This document shows, in pieces, positions 1 to 11,094 of a DNA stretch of 64,000 bases. The stretch's first letter is position 1. Each line of letters opens with the position of its first letter. The notes below the pieces were generated by a model. The model searched no databases. It saw only the letters and a program-made list of their open reading frames with translations, and was not told where the DNA came from. This DNA comes from Pseudomonas denitrificans (nom. rej.) (GTDB lineage Bacteria; Pseudomonadota; Gammaproteobacteria; Pseudomonadales; Pseudomonadaceae), in the NCBI RefSeq assembly GCF_008807415.1, contig NZ_CP043626.1, positions 6,362,501 through 6,426,500 on the forward strand. Direction: 5' to 3'. A program made the position numbers and the translations under genes.

Positions 1-334
1 GGACCTGGGGCGATACGGCTGAATTCGGCGCAGGCTAGGATGCCCGGAAAGGCGGCGAAGTGCCAGTATGGCCGACGAGCGTCGTTTGCCCTTCCCGGTT
101 CATTCCGGTAGCTTTGCCGCACGCGCGCGTGATGTGCAGCGAAAAGTTCGACGCATAAAGTACATCCCCGCAGAGTCCCGCGCGAAGGGCCGTCCATCGG
201 CCGTTCGCGCCCGCCGGCAGCCCGCTCGCGAGCGTTCGAGCGCTGCCGCTCCGGCCAGTGAGCCGGCGTCCCGGAACCTGCCGTCGTCCGTTCCGGCCAT
301 CCCGATCACAATTCATCCCAGAAGTCAGGTATCC
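1..334. other. Left edge, no gene recognised
   Basis: The frame of ettA stays open upstream to about position 68, but the extra residues are arginine-rich, low-complexity and unlike any EttA N-terminus. I see no ribosomal protein, RNA gene or clear terminator here. The stretch probably holds the ettA promoter and untranslated leader, though I cannot point to a convincing -35/-10 pair. Confidence 0.5.
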
Positions 335-1999
<1,665 letters not shown>

Positions 2000-2016
2000 G
2001 CCGCTTCTGCAGGAAA

Positions 2017-2041
2017 ACGGGGCCCTCGGGCCCCGTTTTTT
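2017..2041 (+). terminator. Rho-independent terminator of ettA
   Basis: A 9-bp GC-rich stem (ACGGGGCCC / GGGCCCCGT) with a 2-base loop is followed by a run of six T, directly after the ettA stop. Confidence 0.9.
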
Positions 2042-2061
2042 GCGGCGCGCGCCGACAACGG

Positions 2062-2361
2062 TCAGCGGCTGCGCTTGAGATCGTCCAGGGCGCGACGCTG
2101 TTCCTCCAGCTGGCGCTGCAGTGTGTCGATTTGCCGCGCCTGGTCCTGCAGGGTGCGTTGCTGTTCTTCCAGCTGGCGCGACATGCGCTCCAGGTCGTCG
2201 GTGCTGAACTTCGACTTGTGGATCACTTCGCCGTCGAATGTATCCGCCACCACCAGCGCGCCGGATTCGGTGAAGTTGCCCAGTTTCATGGCCCCGTGGG
2301 CAGGCAGGGCGAGGGTGCAGGTGAGGGCGGCGAGAAGTGCGAGCGGGCGTGTGGGCATCAT
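2062..2361 (-). CDS. Small secreted coiled-coil protein, function unknown
   Basis: A 99-residue protein I cannot name. The start at 2361 is preferred over the longer frame (ATG at 2394) because AGGA sits 6 bases upstream and the protein then begins directly with a signal peptide (MMPTRPLALLAALTCTLALP, then AHGA). A short globular part (about 25-50) is followed by a heptad-rich, Gln/Glu/Arg-rich helix (about 53-99, repeated LEEQ/LQRQLEEQ) that should form a coiled coil in the periplasm. It lies between the ettA terminator and the gdhA promoter region, alone on its strand. It could be a small envelope adaptor; there is no enzymatic motif. Confidence 0.75.
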   Translation of the reverse strand: MMPTRPLALLAALTCTLALPAHGAMKLGNFTESGALVVADTFDGEVIHKSKFSTDDLERMSRQLEEQQRTLQDQARQIDTLQRQLEEQRRALDDLKRSR

Positions 2362-2405
2362 GGGCGTCCTGGTGACATGAGTTGTTGAGTGCAACTTCCT
2401 ATTGA

Positions 2406-3908
<1,503 letters not shown>

Positions 3909-3920
3909 CCACTCCCCGGA

Positions 3921-3955
3921 AATGAAGAACGGGCCCGTCGGGCCCGTTTTTCATT
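3921..3955. terminator. Bidirectional terminator between gdhA and ccpR
   Basis: AACGGGCCCG-TC-GGGCCCGTTTTT, with AATGAA/TTCATT flanks extending the dyad. It lies between two convergent genes and can serve both. Confidence 0.88.
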
Positions 3956-3959
3956 TCGC

Positions 3960-4991
3960 TCAGTCCACCGGCTTCGGCGTGGTCGCCGTGCTTGGCGGCA
4001 GCAGCGGGTATTCCACCTTCGGCTGCTTGCCGGTGGCGGTCTTGAGGAAGGCGACGATGTCGCCGACTTCCTCGGCGTTCAACTGCTTGCCCAGTTGCGC
4101 GGTGCCCATGATCGCCACCGCTTCCTCCAGGTCCCAGACCTGCCCGCTGTGGAAGTACGGCGCGGTCAGCGCGATGTTGCGCAGGGGCGCGGCGCGGAAC
4201 ACGTACTGGTCGTTCTGCGTCTTGGTCACCTCGAAGCGGCCCTTGTCACCGGTGGGCAGGATCTTGCCGTCGGGCTTCTTCACCAGACCGAACGGGAAGT
4301 AGGCCTGGCCGCCCAGGTTCACGCCGTTGTGGCAGCTGATGCAGCCCGAGCTCATGAAGGTCTGCAGACCCTTTTTCTCCCTGGCATCGAGGGCGTTGTC
4401 GTCGCCCTTGAGGTACAGGTCGAAGCGCGAGTCCGGGGTGATCAGGGTCGACTCGAAGGCTTGCAGCGCGCGGGCCATATTGTCGAAGCTGACCGGTTGC
4501 TTGTCGCTGGGGAAGGCCTTTTCGAAGGAGGCGACGTACTCCGGCATGCTACGCAGCGTGGCCTCGACGTTCTTAGGCGTGTTGTGCATCTCCACCGGGT
4601 TCTGCACCGGGCCCTTTGCCTGTTCTTCCAGGTCCTTGGCGCGGCCATCCCAGAACTGCGCAACGTTGAACACCGCGTTGAACACGGTGGGCGAGTTGCG
4701 CGCGCCTTTCTGCCAGGCATGGCCGCTGGACGCGGGCACGTTGTCGGCGCCGCCGGTGCCGATGTTGTGGCAGGTGTTGCAGCTGATCACGTGGCTGGCC
4801 GACAGGCGCGGCTCGAAGAACAGCTGCCGGCCCAGTTCGATCTGGTTGGGGTCGAGCTTGTCGCTGGCCTGCTCCGGGATGGGCTTGAAGATGCTGTTGG
4901 CGTTGTCGCGCAGGACGTCGGCGTTCGCTTGCGCCGCCGCCGTGCTCACGGCCAGCAGCAGACTGCCCAGGGCCAGTTTGATGGGCTGCAT
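3960..4991 (-). CDS. ccpR: Di-haem cytochrome c551 peroxidase
   Basis: Periplasmic enzyme reducing hydrogen peroxide to water with electrons from cytochrome c551 or azurin. The 343-residue precursor has a signal peptide (about 1-24) and two c-type haem attachment sites, CNTCH at 71-75 and CISCH at 217-221, as in bacterial CCP (about 345 aa). The start at 4991 has AAGGAGA just upstream. A near-perfect FNR/ANR box lies 72-85 bases before the start codon, in line with the known low-oxygen induction of the Pseudomonas enzyme by ANR. Convergent with gdhA. Confidence 0.95.
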   Translation of the reverse strand: MQPIKLALGSLLLAVSTAAAQANADVLRDNANSIFKPIPEQASDKLDPNQIELGRQLFFEPRLSASHVISCNTCHNIGTGGADNVPASSGHAWQKGARNSPTVFNAVFNVAQFWDGRAKDLEEQAKGPVQNPVEMHNTPKNVEATLRSMPEYVASFEKAFPSDKQPVSFDNMARALQAFESTLITPDSRFDLYLKGDDNALDAREKKGLQTFMSSGCISCHNGVNLGGQAYFPFGLVKKPDGKILPTGDKGRFEVTKTQNDQYVFRAAPLRNIALTAPYFHSGQVWDLEEAVAIMGTAQLGKQLNAEEVGDIVAFLKTATGKQPKVEYPLLPPSTATTPKPVD

Positions 4992-5062
4992 GTGGAGTCT
5001 CCTTGTCTCAGGCTTTTGGTTTCTTCTGAGTTCAAGGAGAGGCCAGGTGGGCGGGAGCCGGC

Positions 5063-5076
5063 TTGACCGAAATCAA
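5063..5076 (-). promoter_or_regulatory. FNR/ANR box upstream of ccpR
   Basis: On the minus strand the site reads TTGAT-TTCG-GTCAA, one base off the consensus TTGAT-N4-ATCAA. An activating site centred near -41.5 would put the transcription start close to position 5028, giving a leader of about 37 bases, which is reasonable. I do not see a strong -10 there. Confidence 0.7.
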
Positions 5077-5116
5077 GCGGGCGTTCCGGCGTGGGTGCGG
5101 ATGGTTGCCGCAGCGG

Positions 5117-5476
5117 TCAGTTGCCACGCAGGGCGCGGGACAGCGCGCGGTCTTTCTGCTGTTCCCAGTCGCGGTCCCGATCGCTGTTGCGTTGTTCCTC
5201 GTACTCCTGGCGTTCCTGGCTCGCGCGCATGGCCTGGCATTGCTGGAAGCCGTCGTTCCAGCCCAGGGTGTACTTCGGCTCATCGAGGTAGCGCGGCACG
5301 TTCTTGCGGAACTCGCCGGTAATCGCGCCGGCCGCCTGGCGACCGCTACCGCAGCCGTCGTCATAGCCGTCGGCATAGGCGGGCGGATAGCCCTGGGCGA
5401 TGAGGCTTTCATGGGTGGTTTCGCAGCCGGCGAGCAGCGCGGCGCAGAGCAGGGCGAGGGCGGCGCGCTGCGCCAT
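5117..5476 (-). CDS. Small lipoprotein, function unknown
   Basis: A 119-residue predicted lipoprotein. The ATG at 5476 is chosen because GGGAG lies upstream and the protein then opens with a lipoprotein signal ending in the lipobox LLAGC. The mature part has tyrosine/glycine-rich motifs (YADGYDDGCGSGRQAAG, YTLGWNDGFQQC) and a highly charged C-terminus rich in Glu, Gln, Arg and Asp. The spaced G-x-x-D-G pattern recalls small pseudomonad lipoproteins near ccpR. No enzymatic motif is present. It lies between ccpR and rtcA on the same strand, but 100-base gaps on both sides suggest its own promoter. Confidence 0.8.
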   Translation of the reverse strand: MAQRAALALLCAALLAGCETTHESLIAQGYPPAYADGYDDGCGSGRQAAGAITGEFRKNVPRYLDEPKYTLGWNDGFQQCQAMRASQERQEYEEQRNSDRDRDWEQQKDRALSRALRGN

Positions 5477-5578
5477 GGAGACTCCCGTGTGCCGGTAGGG
5501 CGGGCACACACGCCGGAAGAGTTGGCGCCACTCGAGGTGACATGGCGCGACTCTATTGGGCGGCTCGTGAGGAAAGCG

Positions 5579-6604
5579 TCAAGCCGGCGTGATGCGGATG
5601 TGCTGGCCAGCTGCCTGCCCTGCCGTGCAGTCGATCCGCACCGGCAGGAAGGCTTCGATCACCGCGCGGTTGCTCAAGAGATGATCGCTCGCAACCGGCG
5701 TGCTGAAGCTGCCGCCGCCGGCCAGCGCCATGGGCAGCAACAACTGGTCGGCGAGGTGTTCCTCGACGCTGGTGCCGCTGCGGCGCCAGTCATCGGCCTG
5801 GCGCAACGCCTGGCTGGCGACACGCTCGGCGCTGACCCCGGACTGGCCGAAGGCGCAGAACACCAGGGTGAGCTGCTCGCATTCGACTTCCAGCAGCAGG
5901 GCGTTGCCCGGGCCCTGGTCTTCCGGCAGGCGGACGACCTGTGCGGAGGCTGCGTGCCAGTCCTGATGCCGCTTCACCTTCTCCAGTTCGCGTTCCGCCA
6001 CATGGCCGGGAACGGCCGCCAGCAGGGCGCGGGCCGAGCGCGAAAGTACGGCACCGGCCTGCGGCAGATGCAGCGGCTGCAACTCGCCGGGCTCCACCTG
6101 TACCCGCAATTCGCCGCCGCCGGCGGGCATGAAGCCATGGCGCAGCAACTCGAAGGCCACCGTCGCACCCATGCGCCGCAGCAACGGCAGCCAGCTGCGC
6201 TCGATGAAATCCGCCGGCGGCGCCAGCGGGTTGTGCGTACCGCCGCTGATCGCCAGGCTGCTCGGCCCATCGGCGAACAGCAGGGCTGGCAGCAGCGTCT
6301 GCAATACCAGTACGGCGCTGCCCGCGCTGCCGATGGCGAAGCGGTAGTCGCCGCCGCGAATCGTGCCGGGGCGGAAGGTCAGGCTGCGCGAGCCCAGCTC
6401 GTCGCCTTCCACCACCGCGCCGCAGATTTCCGCCGCCGCGCGCACGGCCGTCAGGTGCTGGCGCAGCAGCCCCGGCCGCGAGCGGCGTCCACGGATGTTG
6501 ACGATGCGCAGGGCCTTGCCGGTGATCATCGACAGGCTCAGCGCGCTGCGCAGAATCTGCCCGCCGCCTTCGGCGCCGTCGAGTTCGATCAGGTGCTTGT
6601 TCAT
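5579..6604 (-). CDS. rtcA: RNA 3'-terminal phosphate cyclase RtcA
   Basis: Converts RNA 3'-phosphate ends to 2',3'-cyclic phosphates using ATP, through a covalent histidine-AMP; partner of RtcB in RNA repair. The 341 residues begin MNKHLIELDGAEGGGQILRS, typical of the family; RPGLLRQHL and GGGxxGGG-like glycine turns follow. The C-terminal SDHLLSN holds the adenylated histidine (about residue 308, comparable to His309 of E. coli). The start at 6604 overlaps the stop of the upstream nucleotidyltransferase by 4 bases (ATGA), so translation is coupled. It is the last gene of the minus-strand rtc operon. A longer open frame upstream (to 7501) has no support. Confidence 0.95.
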   Translation of the reverse strand: MNKHLIELDGAEGGGQILRSALSLSMITGKALRIVNIRGRRSRPGLLRQHLTAVRAAAEICGAVVEGDELGSRSLTFRPGTIRGGDYRFAIGSAGSAVLVLQTLLPALLFADGPSSLAISGGTHNPLAPPADFIERSWLPLLRRMGATVAFELLRHGFMPAGGGELRVQVEPGELQPLHLPQAGAVLSRSARALLAAVPGHVAERELEKVKRHQDWHAASAQVVRLPEDQGPGNALLLEVECEQLTLVFCAFGQSGVSAERVASQALRQADDWRRSGTSVEEHLADQLLLPMALAGGGSFSTPVASDHLLSNRAVIEAFLPVRIDCTAGQAAGQHIRITPA

Positions 6605-7401
6605 CTCGCGTGCTTCCTTACCTGTTCGCGCAGGAAACGGTCCAGGCGCTCCGGCTCGTGGCAGCCGCCACGGGGTGCGCCGAGGGCTTCCGCGCGTTGC
6701 AGGTGTTCCTCGATCAGCCGGTGCAGGGCCGGGCGCGCCGGGCCATATTCGGCCTCGACCGCCTGGCGCTTGAGCACCAGCAGTTCCTCGACTTCGGCGC
6801 GCTGCGCCGCGTCGTCGAGGGTCGCTTCCATCAGTGTCTCGAAGACCATCGGCGGCATACCGAGGCCCTGGTCGATCCAGCGCACCGCCAGCAGCGGGCG
6901 CAGCACATAGAGGTACTTCTTGTAGAGAACCTCTTCGCCCTGCAGATAGCCACGGAAGTTCTTCTTCGCCATCGAGAGGTAGTGCGCCCGCGCTGCGGCG
7001 GGTGAGTAGAAATCCTGCGCCAGTTGACGCAGGCCCTCGGTCGCTGCTGCTTCGCTGCGGTACACCAGCGGCGAGTCCAGCCACTCCAGCAACGTCGGGT
7101 TGGACTTGCGCAGCAGCCGCAGCGTCTTGCGCAGCTCCCAGCCGCTGAGATCCAGTTCGTCGGTCAGCGGGCGCTCCAGCACGTCGCGCGGCTCTTCCAC
7201 GCGCAGGTACCAGTCCGGCTGGTGCACGTAGACGAAGCGCACGTCGTAGTCGCTGTCCGGCGAGGCGAAGCCCCAGGCGCGGCTGCCGGATTCGCATGCG
7301 TAGAGCACGGTCACGCCGCGCTCCTGTTCCAGTCTTGCCAGTTCTTCCAGCACCCTTTCGCGCATGGCGGCGGGGAGCGGGTGTCGTTCGTCCCTGTTCA
7401 T
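6601..7401 (-). CDS. Polymerase-beta-type nucleotidyltransferase, RlaP-like RNA repair protein
   Basis: A 266-residue protein with the minimal nucleotidyltransferase signature ESGSRAWGFASPDSDYDVRF: Gly39-Ser40 followed by the metal-binding Asp51-x-Asp53. This is the COG3541/YcgL-like class that comparative studies have called RlaP because it recurs beside RNA ligases. It may add or repair nucleotides at damaged RNA ends before RtcB sealing; that role is inference. Helical C-terminal half, no other domain. The 4-base overlap with rtcA and the 18-base gap to the unknown gene upstream place it firmly in the operon. Confidence 0.85.
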   Translation of the reverse strand: MNRDERHPLPAAMRERVLEELARLEQERGVTVLYACESGSRAWGFASPDSDYDVRFVYVHQPDWYLRVEEPRDVLERPLTDELDLSGWELRKTLRLLRKSNPTLLEWLDSPLVYRSEAAATEGLRQLAQDFYSPAAARAHYLSMAKKNFRGYLQGEEVLYKKYLYVLRPLLAVRWIDQGLGMPPMVFETLMEATLDDAAQRAEVEELLVLKRQAVEAEYGPARPALHRLIEEHLQRAEALGAPRGGCHEPERLDRFLREQVRKHAR

Positions 7402-7419
7402 GGGGTATTCCTTGTTCTT

Positions 7420-7998
7420 TCAGTCCGTCGCGCTGGCGGCCAGCGCAGACAATGTTCGTCGTCGCGGGTTGTACAGGGTGAGGCACCAGATGCCCCACCA
7501 TTCCTTGCCGTCATCGAAGTAGCAGCTCCAGTTGCTGCGATGCGGTTCGGCGTCGCCGTCGCCAACCCAGTCGAGCACCTGCAGGCCTTCGTCCGGATAC
7601 AGCCGCAGTGCCTGCAGCCATTCGCGGAAGTCCGCGACCTGCAGCTGTGTGCCGTAGGGCGGGTCGCGGAAGGCGCGGCATAGCGGACCGTCGTCGCGGT
7701 TCAGCTCGCGTATTTCCTCGATGCCGAGTGCCTGCGGGCGCGCCCGCGCCAGGTCCGGCGTCAGGTCCGCCCATTCATGGTTGGCGTATTGCGGGTGGCG
7801 GGCGATGACGTCCGCCTGCCAGTTGCGCGCGCGTTCCTGGATGGACTCGAACAGCAGCTGCAACGCCAGGCGATGTTCCGCTTCGCCGGGCGTGGCGGTA
7901 GGGTCGAGTGTCAGCACACGGAAGTCGAAGACGCAGCGCTCCTGTTCCAGGCGGCTGCGCAGTTCCTGCATGCGCTGGTTTTCCATGGGTTGCAGCAT
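7420..7998 (-). CDS. Unrecognised protein encoded inside the rtc operon
   Basis: A 192-residue protein that I cannot assign. The N-terminal half is helical and charged (LRSRLEQERCVFDFRV, LFESIQERARNW). The C-terminal part is rich in Trp, Asp and aromatic residues: LDWVGDGDAEPHRSNWSCYF followed by DDGKEWWGIWCLTLYNPRRR. The last segment looks like two beta strands around an acidic loop. No transmembrane segment or signal peptide. The start at 7998 has TGAGGA close upstream and lies only 9 bases after the rtcB stop; Met5 (7986) is an alternative. Position between rtcB and the RlaP-like gene implies co-expression with RNA repair. It could be a binding or inhibitor partner; its function is unknown. 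Confidence 0.8.
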   Translation of the reverse strand: MLQPMENQRMQELRSRLEQERCVFDFRVLTLDPTATPGEAEHRLALQLLFESIQERARNWQADVIARHPQYANHEWADLTPDLARARPQALGIEEIRELNRDDGPLCRAFRDPPYGTQLQVADFREWLQALRLYPDEGLQVLDWVGDGDAEPHRSNWSCYFDDGKEWWGIWCLTLYNPRRRTLSALAASATD

Positions 7999-8007
7999 GT
8001 CCTCACC

Positions 8008-9234
8008 TCATCCTTTCACGCAGACCACCTGGCGCAGGGTATGCAGCACTTCCACCAGCTCGCGCTGGGCGTCCATTACGGCGTCGATGTCCTTGTAGGC
8101 CATCGGGATCTCGTCGATCACGTCGGCGTCCTTGCGGCATTCGACGTGGGCGGTGGCGCGCACCTGGTCCTCGACGCTGAACAGCTTCTTCGCCTTGGTG
8201 CGGCTCATGGTCCTCCCGGCGCCGTGGCTGCACGAGCAGAACGCCTCTTCGTTGCCCAGGCCGCGGACGATGAAGCTCTTGGCGCCCATCGATCCCGGAA
8301 TGATGCCGAGCTGGCCTTTCTGCGCAGACACCGCGCCTTTGCGCGTCACCAGTACCTCTTCGCCGAAATGGCGTTCCTTCTGCACGTAGTTGTGGTGGCA
8401 GTTCACCGCTTCCAGGCTCGCCTCGAACGGCTTGCGGATGATCTGCCGCGCCGCGGCGATCACCGATTGCATCATCAGCTCGCGGTTCTGCCGGGCGAAG
8501 TCCTGGGCCCAACCCACGGCTTCCACGTAGTCATCGAAGTGCTGGCTGCCTTCCTCGAAGTAGGCCAGGTCACGGTCCGGCAGGTTGGCGATGTGCTGGC
8601 GCATATCCGCCTGGGCCAGTTCGATGAACAGGTTGCCGATGGCGTTACCCACGCCGCGCGAGCCGCTGTGCAGCATGAACCAGACGCGGTCCGCTTCGTC
8701 GAGGCAGACCTCGATGAAGTGGTTGCCGGTACCGAGGGTTCCCAGGTGCTTGCGGTTGTTGGTTTTCTCCAGTTTCGGGTGCTTGTCGGTAATCACCTTG
8801 AAGCGGCCGGCCAGTGCACGCCAAGCGTCGTCGGCATGATCGGGCACGTTTTCCCAGGCGCCCTTGTCGCGGCCTGCCCGGGTGTTGCTGCGACCGTGGG
8901 GCACGGCCTTCTCGATGGCGGTGCGCAGGCCGTGCAGGTTATCCGGCAGGTCCGCGGCGACCAGCGAGGTGCGTGCGGCGATCATGCCGCAGCCGATATC
9001 CACACCCACGGCCGCCGGGATGATGGCGCCCCTGGTGGGAATCACGCTGCCGATGGTCGACCCCTTGCCCAGGTGCACGTCCGGCATCACGGCCAGGTGC
9101 TTGAAGATGAAGGGCATCTTCGCGGTGTTCATCAGTTGCTGCCTGGCGTCGTCTTCCACCGGCACGCCTTGGGTCCAGAGCTTGATCGGTTTGCCGTTGG
9201 CGACTTCCAGCAGTTGGAAGGTCTTGGTGCTCAT
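8008..9234 (-). CDS. rtcB: RNA-splicing ligase RtcB
   Basis: GTP- and Mn-dependent ligase joining RNA 2',3'-cyclic phosphate or 3'-phosphate ends to 5'-OH ends, the breaks left by many ribotoxins. At 408 residues it matches E. coli RtcB. Visible: DIGCGM with metal ligand Cys82, GTLGTGNHF near 165-173, and SHGAGR whose His337 falls exactly at the position of the guanylylated histidine. Start at 9234 overlaps the stop of the zinc-ribbon gene by 4 bases (ATGA). The next gene begins 9 bases downstream. Third gene of the sigma54-controlled operon. Confidence 0.97.
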   Translation of the reverse strand: MSTKTFQLLEVANGKPIKLWTQGVPVEDDARQQLMNTAKMPFIFKHLAVMPDVHLGKGSTIGSVIPTRGAIIPAAVGVDIGCGMIAARTSLVAADLPDNLHGLRTAIEKAVPHGRSNTRAGRDKGAWENVPDHADDAWRALAGRFKVITDKHPKLEKTNNRKHLGTLGTGNHFIEVCLDEADRVWFMLHSGSRGVGNAIGNLFIELAQADMRQHIANLPDRDLAYFEEGSQHFDDYVEAVGWAQDFARQNRELMMQSVIAAARQIIRKPFEASLEAVNCHHNYVQKERHFGEEVLVTRKGAVSAQKGQLGIIPGSMGAKSFIVRGLGNEEAFCSCSHGAGRTMSRTKAKKLFSVEDQVRATAHVECRKDADVIDEIPMAYKDIDAVMDAQRELVEVLHTLRQVVCVKG

Positions 9235-9629
9235 GTTTCGACTCTCTTCATTTGCTTGGCGAGCTGGCCGGTAGCGGGTTGTGCCCGGCCATCGCGAATT
9301 CGTTTGTTCAATCGACAGGCGCGGCAGCGTATCGCCGTGGAAAACACCTGTCCCTTACAGTCTTCGTACCACCACTTCTGCTGGGCGGCGGTCCAGGTCT
9401 GCTCGGCGCCGCAGTCATGGCAGGTGAAATCCCGGTCCTCGTACCAGCCACGGCGCACGAACAACGGGTCGCCGTAGCTGTTGTAAGGCGCCAGGTTCGA
9501 GCGGTTGACCGGGACGCTGCCGGGCGGAGCGACCTGGCCCGAAGGATGCCAGGCTGGCGCGGCCTTCTTCGCCTTGCGTTGCTCGCGCGCCTGGCGGATT
9601 TCCCGGCGGCGTTGCTTGTTGCTCTTCAC
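9231..9629 (-). CDS. Zinc-ribbon protein of the rtc operon
   Basis: A 132-residue basic protein. The N-terminal 30 residues are almost all Lys, Arg, Gln and Ala (SNKQRRREIRQAREQRKAKK), a likely RNA-binding tail. The centre has FTCHDCGAEQTWTAAQQKWW and, further on, IRCRACR, two CxxC pairs that should hold one zinc as in the probable zinc-ribbon family often seen next to other stress genes. Start at 9629; its stop overlaps rtcB by 4 bases. The basic tail plus zinc ribbon suggests contact with RNA or the ribosome, but no activity can be read from the sequence. Confidence 0.85.
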   Translation of the reverse strand: MKSNKQRRREIRQAREQRKAKKAAPAWHPSGQVAPPGSVPVNRSNLAPYNSYGDPLFVRRGWYEDRDFTCHDCGAEQTWTAAQQKWWYEDCKGQVFSTAIRCRACRLNKRIRDGRAQPATGQLAKQMKRVET

Positions 9630-9660
9630 GGTGCCGACTCCTGCGCTGGGCAGGCCTTTG

Positions 9661-10803
9661 TCAGGCCTGCTTCAGCGTTACCAGTCCATTCAATACCTGA
9701 TCCAGGCCGCCGAATACCGAGATGCGGTCGATTCGTTCGGCTACCCGCTCCAGGGTTTCCAGTTCCTTCAGGCGCAGGGCGGTGGGGTTGTCCTCCATCA
9801 CCTTGGCTGTGTTCAGCAGCGAGCGGGTCGCCGAGGTTTCCTCGCGGCGACGGATCACGTTCGCTTGCGCCGCCTTCTCCGCCTCCACCACCTGGGCCAG
9901 CAGGGTCTTCATCTCGCCCGGCAGGATGATGTCGCGCACGCCCAGGCCGCTGACCTCGATGCCGGTGCCCGGCAGTCGCTCCTTCAGGTAGGCGCTGACC
10001 GAGTCGTCGATGAGCTGCTTGTTTTCCAGCAACTCATCCAGCGAGCGGGTGCCCACCGCCGCGCGCAGGCCGAATTGCAGCTCGCGGTAGAGGTGTTCCA
10101 GCGGCTTGGACAGGCTGGAAAACGCTGTCAGCACGTCGCTGTAACGCCAGTTGGCGGCCAGGTTCAGGCGCAGGCTCACCTTGTCGCGGGTGAGGATTTC
10201 CTGGCCGCTGACTTCCAGCGCCTGGATCCGCGTATCGATCAGCTCCACGCTGACCTGGCGGTTGTAGCGCCAGAAACCGTACTGGCCTGCCGGCAGCAGC
10301 TCGACCACCGCGCCGTCGACCTTCAGCACGCCGACCTGGTAAGCCGGTACCAGGGTCACCAGCAGCGCCTCGACGCCGACCACGCTGCGACCGCGCAGGT
10401 TGCCCTGCATCTGCTGCAACAGCGCCGGAGCCACGCGGTACTCCTGGCTCAGGTCGATGCGCTCCAGGCGCTGTTCGGTCTGGCCTTTCCAGTACAGCCG
10501 GCGGCTGCCGGGCGCGAGGATCTCCGCCAGCACGCCGTCCTCGAAGCGCAGGCCGGCCTCGTTCTCGGCCAGGTCCATGCGGGTGAAGTAGCGTTCGACC
10601 AGCGCCGGTTCGGACTGGCGCAGGTAGCCAGCCAGGCGGTGTTCGAACAGCGGGGTGTTCAGGCTGAAGGTTTCCACGCTCAGGCGGTTGTACAGGTCCA
10701 GATGGCGGTGGATGCCCGGCTCGAGGACTGCCAGGAAATCGCCCTCGGAGTACAGCAGGCCGCGTTCGTTCTTCTTCACGGTAAAGCGCTTCAGCAGTTT
10801 CAT
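9661..10803 (-). CDS. SPFH/band-7 (slipin) family protein
   Basis: A 380-residue slipin-type protein, first coding gene of the minus-strand rtc operon. It lacks an obvious N-terminal transmembrane helix and begins with MKLLKRFTVKKNERGLLYSE. The SPFH core follows: LIDTRIQALEVSGQEILTRD and LRAAVGTRSLDELLENK, then the helical coiled tail with the LPGEMKTLLAQVVEAEKAAQ motif diagnostic of band-7 proteins. The start at 10803 has AAGGAAG upstream. A longer in-frame reading to 11127 would run across the tRNA-like RNA and is rejected. SPFH proteins form oligomeric membrane-associated scaffolds. Slipins recur in rtcB operons of other bacteria, but what they do in RNA repair is unknown. Confidence 0.9.
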   Translation of the reverse strand: MKLLKRFTVKKNERGLLYSEGDFLAVLEPGIHRHLDLYNRLSVETFSLNTPLFEHRLAGYLRQSEPALVERYFTRMDLAENEAGLRFEDGVLAEILAPGSRRLYWKGQTEQRLERIDLSQEYRVAPALLQQMQGNLRGRSVVGVEALLVTLVPAYQVGVLKVDGAVVELLPAGQYGFWRYNRQVSVELIDTRIQALEVSGQEILTRDKVSLRLNLAANWRYSDVLTAFSSLSKPLEHLYRELQFGLRAAVGTRSLDELLENKQLIDDSVSAYLKERLPGTGIEVSGLGVRDIILPGEMKTLLAQVVEAEKAAQANVIRRREETSATRSLLNTAKVMEDNPTALRLKELETLERVAERIDRISVFGGLDQVLNGLVTLKQA

Positions 10804-11076
10804 CTTTCTTCCTTCTTCTGTTGTGCGTGCTTCTGTTGTGCTGGGTGCCGGTGTCCGCCAGCCCGTCGGGTGGCGAGGCGGGGGCCTGCGAGAGCCAGGT
10901 GCTGCGGACTGCCTGTCCATTGCGCCGAATCCATCGGCCAGCACTTGCCTTGTCGCGGGCCCGGTCCTCGTACCGGGCGGGCCGGCGGTGGCTTCGGGTC
11001 CCTGGCGTGTCCGGCCTTCCTGGCCTCTTTGCGCCTCTCCCGTCGCCCACCGGCGGGGTGTTGCCTTCATGAGTAG

Positions 11077-11093
11077 CTGCCTTAACAGGGCAG
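11077..11093 (-). ncRNA. Anticodon-arm-like hairpin (Asn GUU loop)
   Basis: Minus strand CTGCC-CTGTTAA-GGCAG: a 5-bp stem and a 7-base loop. The loop CTGTTAA is identical to the anticodon loop of the genuine tRNA-Asn(GUU) in this window (58376-58451). It starts one or two bases after tRNA-like 2. It might be an anticodon-stem mimic or a processing signal, or chance: a 17-base match to the general form is weak evidence by itself. Confidence 0.4.
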
Positions 11094-11094
11094 T

